Program-made: the position numbers and the translations under genes
The notes under the pieces: generated by a model
Seen by the model: only the letters and a program-made list of their open reading frames with translations
Told to the model about the DNA's origin: nothing
The model's database searches: none
Part shown: in pieces, positions 1-6,749 of the stretch
Numbering within the stretch: the first letter of the stretch is position 1
Layout: every line of letters begins with the position of its first letter
Assembly: GCA_023412275.1 (NCBI GenBank)
Contig: JAEYNY010000048.1
Location: 1-10,937, forward strand
Origin: Bacillota bacterium
Lineage (GTDB): Bacteria; Bacillota; Clostridia; Acetivibrionales; DSM-1351
Length of the DNA: 10,937 nt
Reading direction: 5' to 3'

Positions 1-33
1 GACTTGCCCTAAAATACGCTGTATAGACACCAC
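1..33 (-). CDS. N-terminal fragment of an unidentified gene running off the left edge
   Basis: Only the first 10-11 codons are visible. The frame from GTG at 33-31 (or GTG at 30-28) reads VVSIQRILGQV with no stop to the window edge. The start is supported by context: a near-consensus promoter at 58-86 points at it, and an AAGGA (46-42 on the minus strand) lies 8 bases before the GTG at 33. An ATG overlapping this start (35-33) opens a different frame that stops after eight codons, so it is not the start. The visible peptide is too short to identify. It faintly recalls the N-terminus of clostridial TtcA/TilS-like PP-loop ATPases, but that is memory-based and weak. No function is claimed. Confidence 0.45.
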   Translation of the reverse strand, partial: MVSIQRILGQV

Positions 34-57
34 ATCCTTTTTCCTTAGTTTTACTAC

Positions 58-86
58 ATTATAAAAAAACTACCATGACGTATCAA
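58..86 (-). promoter_or_regulatory. Sigma-A promoter for the left-edge gene
   Basis: On the minus strand, TTGATA (86-81) and a perfect TATAAT (63-58) are separated by exactly 17 bases. Transcription would begin near 51, about 20 bases before the GTG start codons at 30-33, leaving room for the AAGGA ribosome site. Its quality is the main reason for calling a real gene at the left edge. Confidence 0.7.
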
Positions 87-271
87 GAGATATTACATTT
101 CAATTATGTTACATATTGGATATAATAAGCTTGTGAACAGTAAAAACGTTGAAAACACATGTTTAGTCTAAAAAAATAAAACAATCTGGCAAAACGGGTA
201 ATAAAACGGTGTAAAAGTGAGCATAATAAAGAAACAGAAGGGTAAATGCTGAAATATGCTCAATGTGCGAA
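87..271. other. AT-rich intergenic stretch without a recognisable gene
   Basis: This lies between the leftward promoter and the tRNA promoter. All frames are broken by stops within short distances. A TATAAT occurs at 121-126 on the plus strand, but the hexamer 17 bases upstream (TTTCAA) is poor. I saw no convincing hairpin, repeat array or conserved RNA motif. Confidence 0.5.
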
Positions 272-300
272 TTGATTATATTTTGGGGCTATAGTAAAAT
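272..300 (+). promoter_or_regulatory. Promoter of the tRNA-Pro gene
   Basis: TTGATT (272-277) and TAAAAT (295-300) are separated by exactly 17 bases. Initiation near 307 gives a leader of about 30 bases before the mature tRNA 5' end at 338, which RNase P would remove. Confidence 0.65.
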
Positions 301-337
301 ACTTTTGCGCTCAAGAAAACAGTGAGTGTGTAAATAA

Positions 338-413
338 CGGGGTGTAGCGCAATTGGCAGCGCGCTTGGTTTGGGACCAAGATGCTGGAGGTTCAAGTCCT
401 CTCACTCCGACCA
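338..413 (+). tRNA. tRNA-Pro (anticodon UGG)
   Basis: The 76-base sequence folds as a complete cloverleaf. The acceptor stem pairs 338-344 with 403-409, with one G-U. The D stem is GCGC 347-350 with 359-362. The anticodon stem is CTTGG 364-368 with CCAAG 376-380, and its 7-base loop carries TGG at 371-373. The T stem pairs 386-390 with 398-402 around TTCAAGT. The discriminator is A410 and CCA is encoded at 411-413. UGG reads CCA and, by wobble, probably the other proline codons. The gene stands alone with its own promoter and terminator. Confidence 0.97.
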
Positions 414-416
414 GCT

Positions 417-448
417 AAACCAGAATATCTTTGATATTCTGGTTTTTT
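417..448 (+). terminator. Intrinsic terminator of tRNA-Pro
   Basis: An 11-bp perfect stem pairs 419-429 with 433-443 around a 3-base TTT loop. Flanking A and T bases extend it, and it ends in a run of six T. It begins 4 bases after the encoded CCA, so it ends the tRNA transcript. The minus-strand regulator stops at 501, but the hairpin has no good U-tract in that direction. Confidence 0.9.
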
Positions 449-500
449 GTTATATGTAAAGGACCTGAACCTGAGAAGGCACTAGGAAGCATAACTATTA

Positions 501-1382
501 CTATCGTTCCTTTATTGGCTGATATATATCTAATTCACAATAGTTATCATTTGACAGGGATGTATCAATATATTCAAATCCAAATGTATCAGCTGATTTA
601 AAATATGAGTTCGTAATCCATCTCCTGTATAAATGAACAATCAGCCTACCTACCTGTCTTCCTTTTATTTCCTCTGGCCTAAAGAAACCAACAAAACGAA
701 AAACAACGTATTTATTTGTAGGTACAGTTATCCCTGTCATCCCGTCCGGGATATGATTCAAGTCAGATACCTGTACAGAAGGCATATAATTTACATAACC
801 ATTGTTATATTTGCTCCAATCTGTATACCCGAAATATACATCAGGATTAACTGCATTTTTTATCATATGCCTGTTATTATGAAAGAAATCTTTGCCATAA
901 GTGTTGGCTGAATTATCGCCTTTCCTGCTAAGTATTTTATGCTTGGTACCCACAATAGTGAATGCGGGTTTAAATACATACAGAGGTTTGTAAATTACTG
1001 AATTTTGGACAGACATAATATCATTTTCATTTATTTTCTCTTGGACTTGAAGAGAAAATTGCTCGGACTTTACTTTAAAGGGAGTAAACCCAAATTTTTT
1101 TCTAAAGGCCCTTATGTATGACTGTTCATGATCAAATCCGTACTCCATTGCAATGTCTATTATTCTCATATTTGTTTTTATAAGTTCATTAATACTTGAT
1201 GTGAGTTTACGCGATTGTACATAGTCCATGATAGTCTGACCGGTTAATGATTTAAACATTCTGTGCAAATGATATTTTGATACACCCGTATGGGATGCCA
1301 GATCATCAAGTGTAACCCTATTTGCTATATTTAATTCGATATAGTCAATACATGAAATAATAACTTTTTTAGAATCTATCAC
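501..1382 (-). CDS. AraC-family transcriptional regulator with a GyrI-like effector-binding domain
   Basis: This is a 293-residue cytoplasmic regulator of the Rob/SoxS-plus-ligand-domain type. The AraC DNA-binding domain is N-terminal, about residues 8-106. Its first helix-turn-helix is near LDDLASHTGVSKYHLHRMFK (25-44), and the second is at 74-104 with the family signature GFDHEQSYIRAFRKKFGFTP. Residues 132-293 look like a GyrI-like small-molecule-binding domain (IVGTKHKI, the VYFGYTDW region, VVFRFVGFF, and FGFEYID near the end). I chose GTG at 1382 because AAGGAG lies 9 bases upstream. A TTG ten codons further up would overlap that site. Such proteins usually respond to an amphipathic or drug-like ligand, but the ligand here is unknown. 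The gene is divergent from fabF with a 136-base gap, so it may regulate itself or fabF; that is inference. No terminator is evident downstream. Confidence 0.92.
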   Translation of the reverse strand: MIDSKKVIISCIDYIELNIANRVTLDDLASHTGVSKYHLHRMFKSLTGQTIMDYVQSRKLTSSINELIKTNMRIIDIAMEYGFDHEQSYIRAFRKKFGFTPFKVKSEQFSLQVQEKINENDIMSVQNSVIYKPLYVFKPAFTIVGTKHKILSRKGDNSANTYGKDFFHNNRHMIKNAVNPDVYFGYTDWSKYNNGYVNYMPSVQVSDLNHIPDGMTGITVPTNKYVVFRFVGFFRPEEIKGRQVGRLIVHLYRRWITNSYFKSADTFGFEYIDTSLSNDNYCELDIYQPIKER

Positions 1383-1391
1383 AATATGTAA

Positions 1392-1397
1392 CTCCTT
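1392..1397 (-). promoter_or_regulatory. Ribosome binding site fixing the GTG start of the AraC regulator
   Basis: AAGGAG on the minus strand lies 9 bases before GTG at 1382-1380. It falls inside the longer frame that would begin with TTG further upstream, so it argues for the shorter protein. Confidence 0.75.
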
Positions 1398-1432
1398 AAG
1401 TATTAAAAGCAATATCTGTTCATTTACAACTA

Positions 1433-1461
1433 ATTATACGTGGTATTGTACAAAGTGTAAA
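1433..1461 (-). promoter_or_regulatory. Promoter of the AraC-family regulator
   Basis: On the minus strand, TTTACA (1461-1456) and a perfect TATAAT (1438-1433) are 17 bases apart. The start would be near 1426, giving a leader of about 43 bases before the GTG. The palindrome TTGTACAA (1446-1453) sits in the spacer and could bind a regulator, though eight bases is short. Confidence 0.7.
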
Positions 1462-1518
1462 TTATGCTCAGGTAATATTTAAAACGCGGACTATTAATTA
1501 TCTGTTAGGAGGATTTAT

Positions 1519-2757
1519 ATGAAAAAGCGCGTAGTAATAACAGGCACTGGGGTGGTTTCTTCACTTGGGATTGGCACTGAAAACTTTTGGCAATCAATAA
1601 AAAATGGGAAATCAGGTATAAGCAAAATTGAAAGAGTTGATGTTTCAGATCTGCCTACATGTGTGGGGGCAGAGATTAAAAATTATGATCCCTCTGAATT
1701 TATCGGTAAAAAGGAATTAAAGAGAATGGATCGCTTTACTCAGTTTGCGGTATCCGCGGCCCATATGGCTATAGAAGATTCAAAATTAAATATAGATCAA
1801 ATGGACAAAGGAAGATTGGGTATAGTTATAGGAACAGGTATTGGTGGCATCGAAACAATGGAAAGTCAGCATAAAACATTGCTTGAAAAGGGGCCTGGAA
1901 GAGTTAGCCCGTTTTTTGTTCCATTGATGCTTCCAAATATAGCGGCTGCAAATATTGCAATTAAATATGGAGTTAAAGGTTTTGTCGAATGTGTGGCAAC
2001 AGCCTGTGCTTCTTCCGCAAACTCCATTGGTGATGCATTTAAAGTAATTCAGCGAAATGATGCTGATGTAATGATAGCAGGTGGCTCAGAAGCACCTATT
2101 GTTAGGCTCTCACTTTCTGGTTTTTGTGCAAACAAAACAATGACTACGAATACAGACCCATTATTAGCCTGTAGACCGTTCGATGCTCAAAGAGATGGTT
2201 TTGTCATTGGCGAAGGAGCCGGCGTTTTAATACTTGAAGAATATGAACATGCAATAAACCGTGGAGCGAAGATTATTGCTGAAATTGTAGGATATGGGTG
2301 CTCTAATGATGCCTACCATATTACAGCCATTCCTGATGATGGTGAGGGCGGTGCAAAGAGTATTCTATTGGCGATTAAAGATGCAGGTATATTACCTTCG
2401 GATATAAATTATATAAATGCGCATGGAACTTCCACTGAATTAAATGATAAGAGTGAAACAGCTGCAATAAAAACTGTGTTCGGAGAATATGCATATAGAT
2501 TACCAACAAGTTCAACAAAATCAATGACGGGTCATTTATTAGGGGCTGCTGGAGCAATTGAAGCGATAATCACTGCACTTGCATTAAAAGATGGGTATAT
2601 ACCGCCAACAATAAATTATAGTATGCCTGATCCTGAGTGTGACCTTGATTATGTGCCCAACGTTGGTAGAAAGAACGATATTTCGTATGCTTTAACAAAT
2701 TCATTCGGTTTTGGTGGGCACAATGCAACTCTTGTTTTTAAAAAGGTAAAGTTGTAA
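1519..2757 (+). CDS. fabF: Beta-ketoacyl-[acyl-carrier-protein] synthase II
   Basis: This enzyme condenses acyl-ACP with malonyl-ACP in the elongation cycle of type II fatty-acid synthesis, in the cytoplasm. The protein has 412 residues, the normal FabF length, and is complete. The thiolase-fold catalytic triad is intact: Cys163 in TACASS, His302 in NAHGTSTELND and His339 in STKSMTGHLLGAAGAIE, with the conserved Lys334. The C-terminal NSFGFGGHNATLVF signature is present. The start ATG has TAGGAGG about 8 bases upstream. The gene stands alone: no acpP, fabD, fabG or fabZ is adjacent, whereas FabF often lies in a fab cluster. It could be a second copy or a housekeeping gene moved out of the cluster; the window cannot decide. 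I found no clear promoter in the gap shared with the divergent AraC gene, and no FapR-like operator. A terminator follows 30 bases after the stop. Confidence 0.96.
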   Translation: MKKRVVITGTGVVSSLGIGTENFWQSIKNGKSGISKIERVDVSDLPTCVGAEIKNYDPSEFIGKKELKRMDRFTQFAVSAAHMAIEDSKLNIDQMDKGRLGIVIGTGIGGIETMESQHKTLLEKGPGRVSPFFVPLMLPNIAAANIAIKYGVKGFVECVATACASSANSIGDAFKVIQRNDADVMIAGGSEAPIVRLSLSGFCANKTMTTNTDPLLACRPFDAQRDGFVIGEGAGVLILEEYEHAINRGAKIIAEIVGYGCSNDAYHITAIPDDGEGGAKSILLAIKDAGILPSDINYINAHGTSTELNDKSETAAIKTVFGEYAYRLPTSSTKSMTGHLLGAAGAIEAIITALALKDGYIPPTINYSMPDPECDLDYVPNVGRKNDISYALTNSFGFGGHNATLVFKKVKL

Positions 2758-2787
2758 AACAGTAGTCTTTAGAGCACTCAGAGCAGT

Positions 2788-2822
2788 AAAAACCCCCGAC
2801 AGAAATTCTGTCAGGGGTTTTT
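2788..2822. terminator. Bidirectional terminator between fabF and the repeat-protein gene
   Basis: The hairpin has GACAGAA/TTCTGTC (7 bp), one C-A mismatch, then CCCC/GGGG, flanked by five A on the left and five T on the right. It therefore ends in a T-tract when read in either direction. It serves fabF (stop at 2757) and the convergent minus-strand gene (stop at 2850). Confidence 0.93.
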
Positions 2823-2849
2823 GGTATTAGTGCACTAATTAGTTTTCCT

Positions 2850-3938
2850 TTAGCTTTGACCTTGGAAAATAGCACTTATTGCTGTGCTTGCACCGGTACT
2901 GGTGGATTTGTAACCTAATCGTATATATCTTAAAAATTTACTTGAAGTTATAATAGTTGCGGCACCTGGGTTAACCTGACGTTCGTCACTGTCAATTACC
3001 CAATCTGTACCGTTGGGGCTTAATTCAACTACAACCGTAACATTGTTTGTATCTCCTGTATTTTTTACAAAGAACTGATAAGTGGTGAATTGAGCAATTT
3101 CTTGCTGTGTAGTGTATTGATAGCTGTCTGTTGTGGCTGAAGTTGTAAGTGTATTATTTGCAAAGGTACGGGATGTGTTTACCTGCAGAACTCCAGCTGC
3201 ATCAGTCAATAAAATATGATTGTCAGTACCGTCACTACCGTAAACAGTAATACTGTCAGTGGCTTGCGAGATATCAACATTAACGCTATCGGAAGAAGTA
3301 AGAGGTCTAATGTCAAGTTGGCCTGTAGCATTTGTTCTGATAATGTGGTTTGTGGTACCGTCATTACCATAGACGGTAATACTGTCGTCGGCTTGAGTAA
3401 TATTAACACTAACAGTATCAGAAACTGTCAATGGTCTGATATCCAGCTGGCCTGAGGAGTTTGTTTTAATAATCTGATTGTCGGTGCCGTCATTACCATA
3501 GACAGCAATACTGTCAGTGGTTTGGGATATATCAACATTAACAGTGTCGGAAGTGGTCAGGGGTCTGATATCCAATTGGCCTGTTGCGTTTGTTCTGATA
3601 ATGTGGTTTGTGGTACCATCATTACCATAGACGGTAATACTATCATCTGCCTGAGTGATATTTACATTAACTGTATCAGAGACTGTTAATGGTCTGATAT
3701 CCAACTGGCCTGTGGCATTTGTTCTTAAAATTTGGTTTGCGGTACCGTCATTACCATACACGGCAATACTGTTTACAGTCTCATCAACGTCAACAGCAAG
3801 GGGAGACGAACTGTCTGTTGCTACCTTTAATCTACCTGTATTGTCAGCCTGAACATTAATTACAGCTGATCCATTTGTTGCGAAAATCTGATTTTTTAGA
3901 TTCGCCGGAGAATCCTGATAAATTGGCATTCCGGGCAT
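2850..3938 (-). CDS. Repeat protein of unknown function with a DUF6385-like C-terminal domain
   Basis: This is a 362-residue protein without a signal peptide or membrane segment. After a lead-in (1-55, with a degenerate repeat around NTGRLKVA) come four tandem repeats of exactly 43 residues, starting at 56, 99, 142 and 185, and a partial fifth from 228. Each reads roughly DSIxVYGNDGTxNxI, then RTNATGQLDIRPLT, then SDTVNVxI. The repeats are rich in Asp, Asn, Thr, Gly and beta-branched residues, contain no Cys, and suggest a beta-rich fold such as a beta-solenoid or fibre. The last ~100 residues (FFVKNTGDTNNVTVVVELSP, then FLRYIRLGYKS and FQGQS) resemble the clostridial domain I know as DUF6385. 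I chose ATG at 3938 because AAGGAG lies 8 bases upstream. A GTG three codons earlier overlaps that site. It may be a surface, spore or phage-tail-like structural protein, but nothing here proves this. Confidence 0.85.
   Translation of the reverse strand: MPGMPIYQDSPANLKNQIFATNGSAVINVQADNTGRLKVATDSSSPLAVDVDETVNSIAVYGNDGTANQILRTNATGQLDIRPLTVSDTVNVNITQADDSITVYGNDGTTNHIIRTNATGQLDIRPLTTSDTVNVDISQTTDSIAVYGNDGTDNQIIKTNSSGQLDIRPLTVSDTVSVNITQADDSITVYGNDGTTNHIIRTNATGQLDIRPLTSSDSVNVDISQATDSITVYGSDGTDNHILLTDAAGVLQVNTSRTFANNTLTTSATTDSYQYTTQQEIAQFTTYQFFVKNTGDTNNVTVVVELSPNGTDWVIDSDERQVNPGAATIITSSKFLRYIRLGYKSTSTGASTAISAIFQGQS
3174..3773 (-). repeat. 129-bp in-frame tandem repeats within the repeat-protein gene
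   Basis: Landmarks recur at exactly 129 bp: the C of the (T)CAxTACC word falls at 3233, 3362, 3491, 3620 and 3749. Four full units occupy 3258-3773, with a partial fifth in 3174-3257. Odd units end in NxNITQAD and even units in NVDISQ(T/A)T, giving a 258-bp higher-order period. The copies differ at many third codon positions while the protein is conserved, so this is an old, maintained array rather than a fresh expansion. Confidence 0.95.
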
Positions 3939-3946
3939 AATGTTCA

Positions 3947-3952
3947 CTCCTT
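3947..3952 (-). promoter_or_regulatory. Ribosome binding site of the repeat-protein gene
   Basis: AAGGAG on the minus strand lies 8 bases before ATG at 3938-3936. Its position supports that ATG over the GTG at 3947-3945, which overlaps the site. Confidence 0.8.
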
Positions 3953-3970
3953 TTTATTTGATTTTATTAC

Positions 3971-4000
3971 ATTATATTCAATAATGTGCCAAATGGTTAA
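3971..4000 (-). promoter_or_regulatory. Probable promoter of the repeat-protein gene
   Basis: On the minus strand a perfect TATAAT (3976-3971) follows TTAACC (4000-3995) with an 18-base spacer. The -35 is weak, so the -10 carries the call. The start would be near 3964, 26 bases before the ATG. A sporulation sigma factor was considered but no such motif was clear. Confidence 0.45.
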
Positions 4001-4051
4001 CATAAAGTATCAAATTATGAACATTCATCCCAACTTGTATATTAATAAAAT

Positions 4052-4081
4052 TTGATAACCGGAAACATGATATTATATAAT
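4052..4081 (+). promoter_or_regulatory. Promoter of the membrane protein-murI unit
   Basis: TTGATA (4052-4057) and TATAAT (4076-4081) are separated by 18 bases. The start would be near 4088, about 42 bases before the ATG at 4130. It is back to back with the promoter of the divergent repeat-protein gene. Confidence 0.7.
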
Positions 4082-4129
4082 AATAAATAAGGTTAAGTAT
4101 ATGATTTTTATTTATAAATGAGGTAAATA

Positions 4130-4531
4130 ATGAGAAGAGTTTTCAGGACATTGGGAATTAGTATCTTTAATGCGATTATAATAGTAATAATACTGGTGAT
4201 TATTGTACAGCTGAATCTGCCGATGGCCGGGATTTATTTCGTTTTTGCAGCAACTTCTATAATATACCCTGCTGCTATGCTACTTTTGTACAGAAGACTG
4301 TGGGAGGCCGAAACATTAGTTATTATACCTGTCAGCCTAATACTATCAGCACTTTATTCGTTAGGAATATCAATGTACAGCTATTATGGTACCGGTGATT
4401 TTTCTATAATGTTTAAAGATTTAATGTACTTTATATATTTTCTTCCTTCAACTATTTATTGCATTATAGGATGGATTATATTTGGAGTTATGGCGAGAAT
4501 GTCTAAAAATACCCGCAGAAGGGAATTTTAA
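4130..4531 (+). CDS. Small four-helix integral membrane protein of unknown function
   Basis: This 133-residue protein is not one I recognise. Hydrophobicity suggests four membrane helices: about 12-28 (NAIIIVIILVIIVQL), 32-53 (AGIYFVFAATSIIYPAAMLL), 63-85 (LVIIPVSLILSALYSLGISM) and 98-122 (the LMYFIYFLPSTIYCIIGWII region). The N-terminus (MRRVFR), the RRLWE loop and the C-terminus (KNTRRREF) are basic. By the positive-inside rule both ends are probably cytoplasmic. There is no catalytic motif. GAGGT lies 5 bases before the ATG. It has its own upstream promoter, and the gap to murI is only 33 bases with no terminator, so the two are likely co-transcribed. A cell-envelope role is possible from that neighbour alone. 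Confidence 0.8.
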   Translation: MRRVFRTLGISIFNAIIIVIILVIIVQLNLPMAGIYFVFAATSIIYPAAMLLLYRRLWEAETLVIIPVSLILSALYSLGISMYSYYGTGDFSIMFKDLMYFIYFLPSTIYCIIGWIIFGVMARMSKNTRRREF

Positions 4532-4564
4532 AAGATACAAGGGCAAAGGAGTAATTGGATTTAG

Positions 4565-5341
4565 ATGAACACAGATAAAATAGGTTTTTTGGATTCCGGC
4601 TTTGGCGGGATAACAGTTTTAAGTGAGGCGCTAAGGCAGCTTCCTAATGAAAATTACATATACTATGCAGATATAGAACATGTACCTTATGGAACAAAGA
4701 CAAAAGAAGAAGTAAGAGAATATGTTTTTCAAGCCGTAGAATTTCTGGTGAAGCAAGGAATCAAAGCACTTGTTGTAGCATGTAATACTGCTACGAGTAT
4801 TGCTGTAAGAGAACTAAGAGGCATGTATGATTTCCCGATATTAGGAATGGAGCCTGCGGTAAAGCCTGCTGTCCAGAATGGTAACGGAAAAAGGGTTCTT
4901 GTCCTTGCCACCGAATTGACTCTTCGTGAGGAAAAGTTCCACAATCTGGTGCAAAGAGTAGATCAGGAACATGTAGTAGATTATCTGCCTTTTCCTGAAC
5001 TTGTGGAATTGGCTGAAAATACGGTATTTGATTATGAAAGGGTAATACCTGTTATAAAAAACAAACTGGAAGGCTTTAACCTTGAGAATTATAAAACCTT
5101 CGTTCTAGGGTGTACTCATTTTCCCATATATAGGGACGCATTTAAACAGGTACTTCCTCCTTTTATTGATATAATAGATGGAAGCGAAGGCACAATCAGA
5201 TACCTCAAGCGTTTGCTGGAGGAGAGACAGCTTATTAGTACAAATGTTGATGGCGGAAAGGTAGATTTTTTTGATTCCGGCATGCATATACAAAATCAAG
5301 AAAGGCTGAAAACCTTTAAATGGCTTATTTCCCACTGTTAG
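4565..5341 (+). CDS. murI: Glutamate racemase
   Basis: This enzyme interconverts L- and D-glutamate without a cofactor, supplying D-Glu for the second position of the peptidoglycan stem peptide, in the cytoplasm. The 258 residues match the usual length. The two catalytic cysteines are present: Cys73 in VVACNTATS and Cys183 in LGCTHFP. The N-terminal DSGFGG carries Asp10 and Ser11, and PYGTKTKEE (41-49) follows the family pattern. GMEPAVKPAV (94-103) is also typical of MurI. A stop codon lies directly upstream of this ATG, so the start is fixed. The AAAGGAG at 4545-4551 is 13 bases away, a longer spacing than usual, so translation may be modest or coupled. It lies 33 bases after the small membrane-protein gene. 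No clear terminator follows, so read-through into glgC is possible. Confidence 0.95.
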   Translation: MNTDKIGFLDSGFGGITVLSEALRQLPNENYIYYADIEHVPYGTKTKEEVREYVFQAVEFLVKQGIKALVVACNTATSIAVRELRGMYDFPILGMEPAVKPAVQNGNGKRVLVLATELTLREEKFHNLVQRVDQEHVVDYLPFPELVELAENTVFDYERVIPVIKNKLEGFNLENYKTFVLGCTHFPIYRDAFKQVLPPFIDIIDGSEGTIRYLKRLLEERQLISTNVDGGKVDFFDSGMHIQNQERLKTFKWLISHC

Positions 5342-5468
5342 AAACTCTTTTGCTATAAATGGCTAATTTCATTACTATTTTTAAAGGGAAATATAAATTA
5401 AACGTAGAATTATAATATTTAATTGTACGTTAAAGCAGCATAAAATCAGTTAACCGGGAGTTGGTGCA
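5342..5468 (+). other. Gap between murI and glgC without a clear terminator or complete promoter
   Basis: A TATAAT occurs at 5411-5416 but has no acceptable -35 at 16-18 bases. A TTGTAC (5423-5428) and a TAAAAT (5441-5446) are only 12 bases apart. No hairpin with a T-tract was found. glgC may be expressed from read-through, from a promoter that needs an activator, or from one I failed to see. GGGAG (5456-5460) is the glgC ribosome site. Confidence 0.4.
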
Positions 5469-6749
5469 ATGATTAGGAAAGAAATGATAGCAATGTTACT
5501 GGCCGGGGGCCAAGGTAGCCGTCTGGGTGTCCTCACTAAGAATGTGGCCAAGCCTGCGGTTCTATATGGAGGGAAATATAGGATAATTGACTTTTCTCTT
5601 AGTAACTGTATAAATTCCGGAATTGATACAGTAGGTGTTCTGACCCAATATCAACCGCTGAAGCTCAATGCCCATATAGGAATAGGTAAACCATGGGATA
5701 TGGACAGGATAGACGGCGGTGTTACCATACTATCTCCCTATTTAAAGGCGGAGATAGGCGAATGGTTTAAAGGTACTGCAAATGCAGTTTATCAGAATAT
5801 CCAGTATATAGATAAGTACTCCCCTCGTTATGTAATTATTTTATCCGGTGATCACATCTACAAAATGGACTATTCCAAAATGCTCGATTTTCACAAAGAG
5901 AATAATGCAGATGCTACAATTTCAGTAATTAATGTGCCTTATGAAGAGGCTGGCAGATACGGTATTATGAATTGTCATAACAACGGCAAAATATATGAAT
6001 TCGAAGAAAAACCAAAAAATCCGAAAAGCACCCTAGCATCTATGGGGGTTTATATTTTCAACTGGTCAATTCTTAGAGAATATCTGATAAAGGATAATGA
6101 ATGTTCAGATTCTGAAAATGACTTCGGGAAAAATATAATTCCCGCAATGTTGGCAGATGGCAAAAGCATGTGGGCATATCAGTATTCTGGCTATTGGAGA
6201 GATGTGGGGACGATACAGGCCTTTTGGGAGTCAAATATGGATTTGGTAAGCAGAGTTCCACAGTTCAATCTATTCGACCCCGAATGGAGAATTTATACGC
6301 CTAATCCGGTGAAGCCGGCGCACTATATAGCTAGCTGCGGGTGCGTGAAAAAATCTATAATAGCGGAAGGCTGCTCAGTTTATGGAACAGTCGTAAATTC
6401 AATTTTATTTCCGGGTGCTTATATAGAAGAGGGAGCATTTATTCAGGATTCGATTATAATGTCGAACTCAAGGATCTGTAAAAATGCATACGTAAACAGG
6501 TCTATTATCAGTGAACAGGTTATAATAGGCGAAAAAGCAAGGCTTGGAGAAGGTGCAGACGTGCCTAATGAATACAAGTCAGGGATTTACAATTCAGGAA
6601 TAACAGTCGTAGGAGAACAGGCAAGCATACCTTCTGATGCTGTAATTGGAAAGAATGTTATGATTGATATAGGAGCTTCGGCAGCCGATTTTATATCTTT
6701 AAATGTTGAATCCGGCAAAAGCGTATTCAAAGGTGGTGTTGCGGAATGA
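5469..6749 (+). CDS. glgC: Glucose-1-phosphate adenylyltransferase, catalytic subunit
   Basis: This enzyme makes ADP-glucose and pyrophosphate from glucose-1-phosphate and ATP, the committed step of bacterial glycogen synthesis. The 426-residue protein has an N-terminal nucleotidyltransferase domain (about 1-260) and a C-terminal left-handed beta-helix (about 290-402) with hexapeptide-like repeats. Visible signatures are LAGGQGSRLG (11-20), AKPAVLYGGKYRIIDF (27-42), GTANAVYQN (102-110), SGDHIYKMDY with the metal-binding Asp128, EEKP (179-182) and GYWRDVGT (241-248). The ATG has GGGAG 8 bases upstream. Its stop overlaps the glgD start by 4 bases (ATGA), implying translational coupling and a GlgC-GlgD complex. 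Glycogen synthase (glgA) and branching enzyme (glgB) are not in this window. Confidence 0.96.
   Translation: MIRKEMIAMLLAGGQGSRLGVLTKNVAKPAVLYGGKYRIIDFSLSNCINSGIDTVGVLTQYQPLKLNAHIGIGKPWDMDRIDGGVTILSPYLKAEIGEWFKGTANAVYQNIQYIDKYSPRYVIILSGDHIYKMDYSKMLDFHKENNADATISVINVPYEEAGRYGIMNCHNNGKIYEFEEKPKNPKSTLASMGVYIFNWSILREYLIKDNECSDSENDFGKNIIPAMLADGKSMWAYQYSGYWRDVGTIQAFWESNMDLVSRVPQFNLFDPEWRIYTPNPVKPAHYIASCGCVKKSIIAEGCSVYGTVVNSILFPGAYIEEGAFIQDSIIMSNSRICKNAYVNRSIISEQVIIGEKARLGEGADVPNEYKSGIYNSGITVVGEQASIPSDAVIGKNVMIDIGASAADFISLNVESGKSVFKGGVAE

Noticed and set aside
121..126. TATAAT on the plus strand upstream of the tRNA
   Set aside because: The matching -35 position reads TTTCAA, and a better promoter lies at 272-300.
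633..911. Plus-strand open frame of 92 codons opposite the AraC regulator
   Set aside because: It has no family resemblance, lies fully antisense to a well-supported gene, and has no good ribosome site. It is a shadow.
1446..1498. Possible fabF promoter (TTGTAC with TAATAT, or TATTAA near 1492)
   Set aside because: No pair has a 16-19 base spacing with acceptable hexamers, so no promoter is called.
3216..3455. Plus-strand open frame inside the repeat-protein gene
   Set aside because: It exists because the 129-bp repeats keep the opposite strand open. Its own repeated pattern mirrors the real gene.
3174..3773. The regular 129-bp repeats as a CRISPR array or minisatellite
   Set aside because: The units have no spacers, are in frame, and translate to a conserved 43-residue motif. 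They are protein repeats.
5318..5370. Imperfect 14-base direct repeat (AAATGGCTTATTTC and AAATGGCTAATTTC) across the murI stop
   Set aside because: Only two copies, one inside coding sequence, with no structure or known element attached. Chance is likely in AT-rich DNA.
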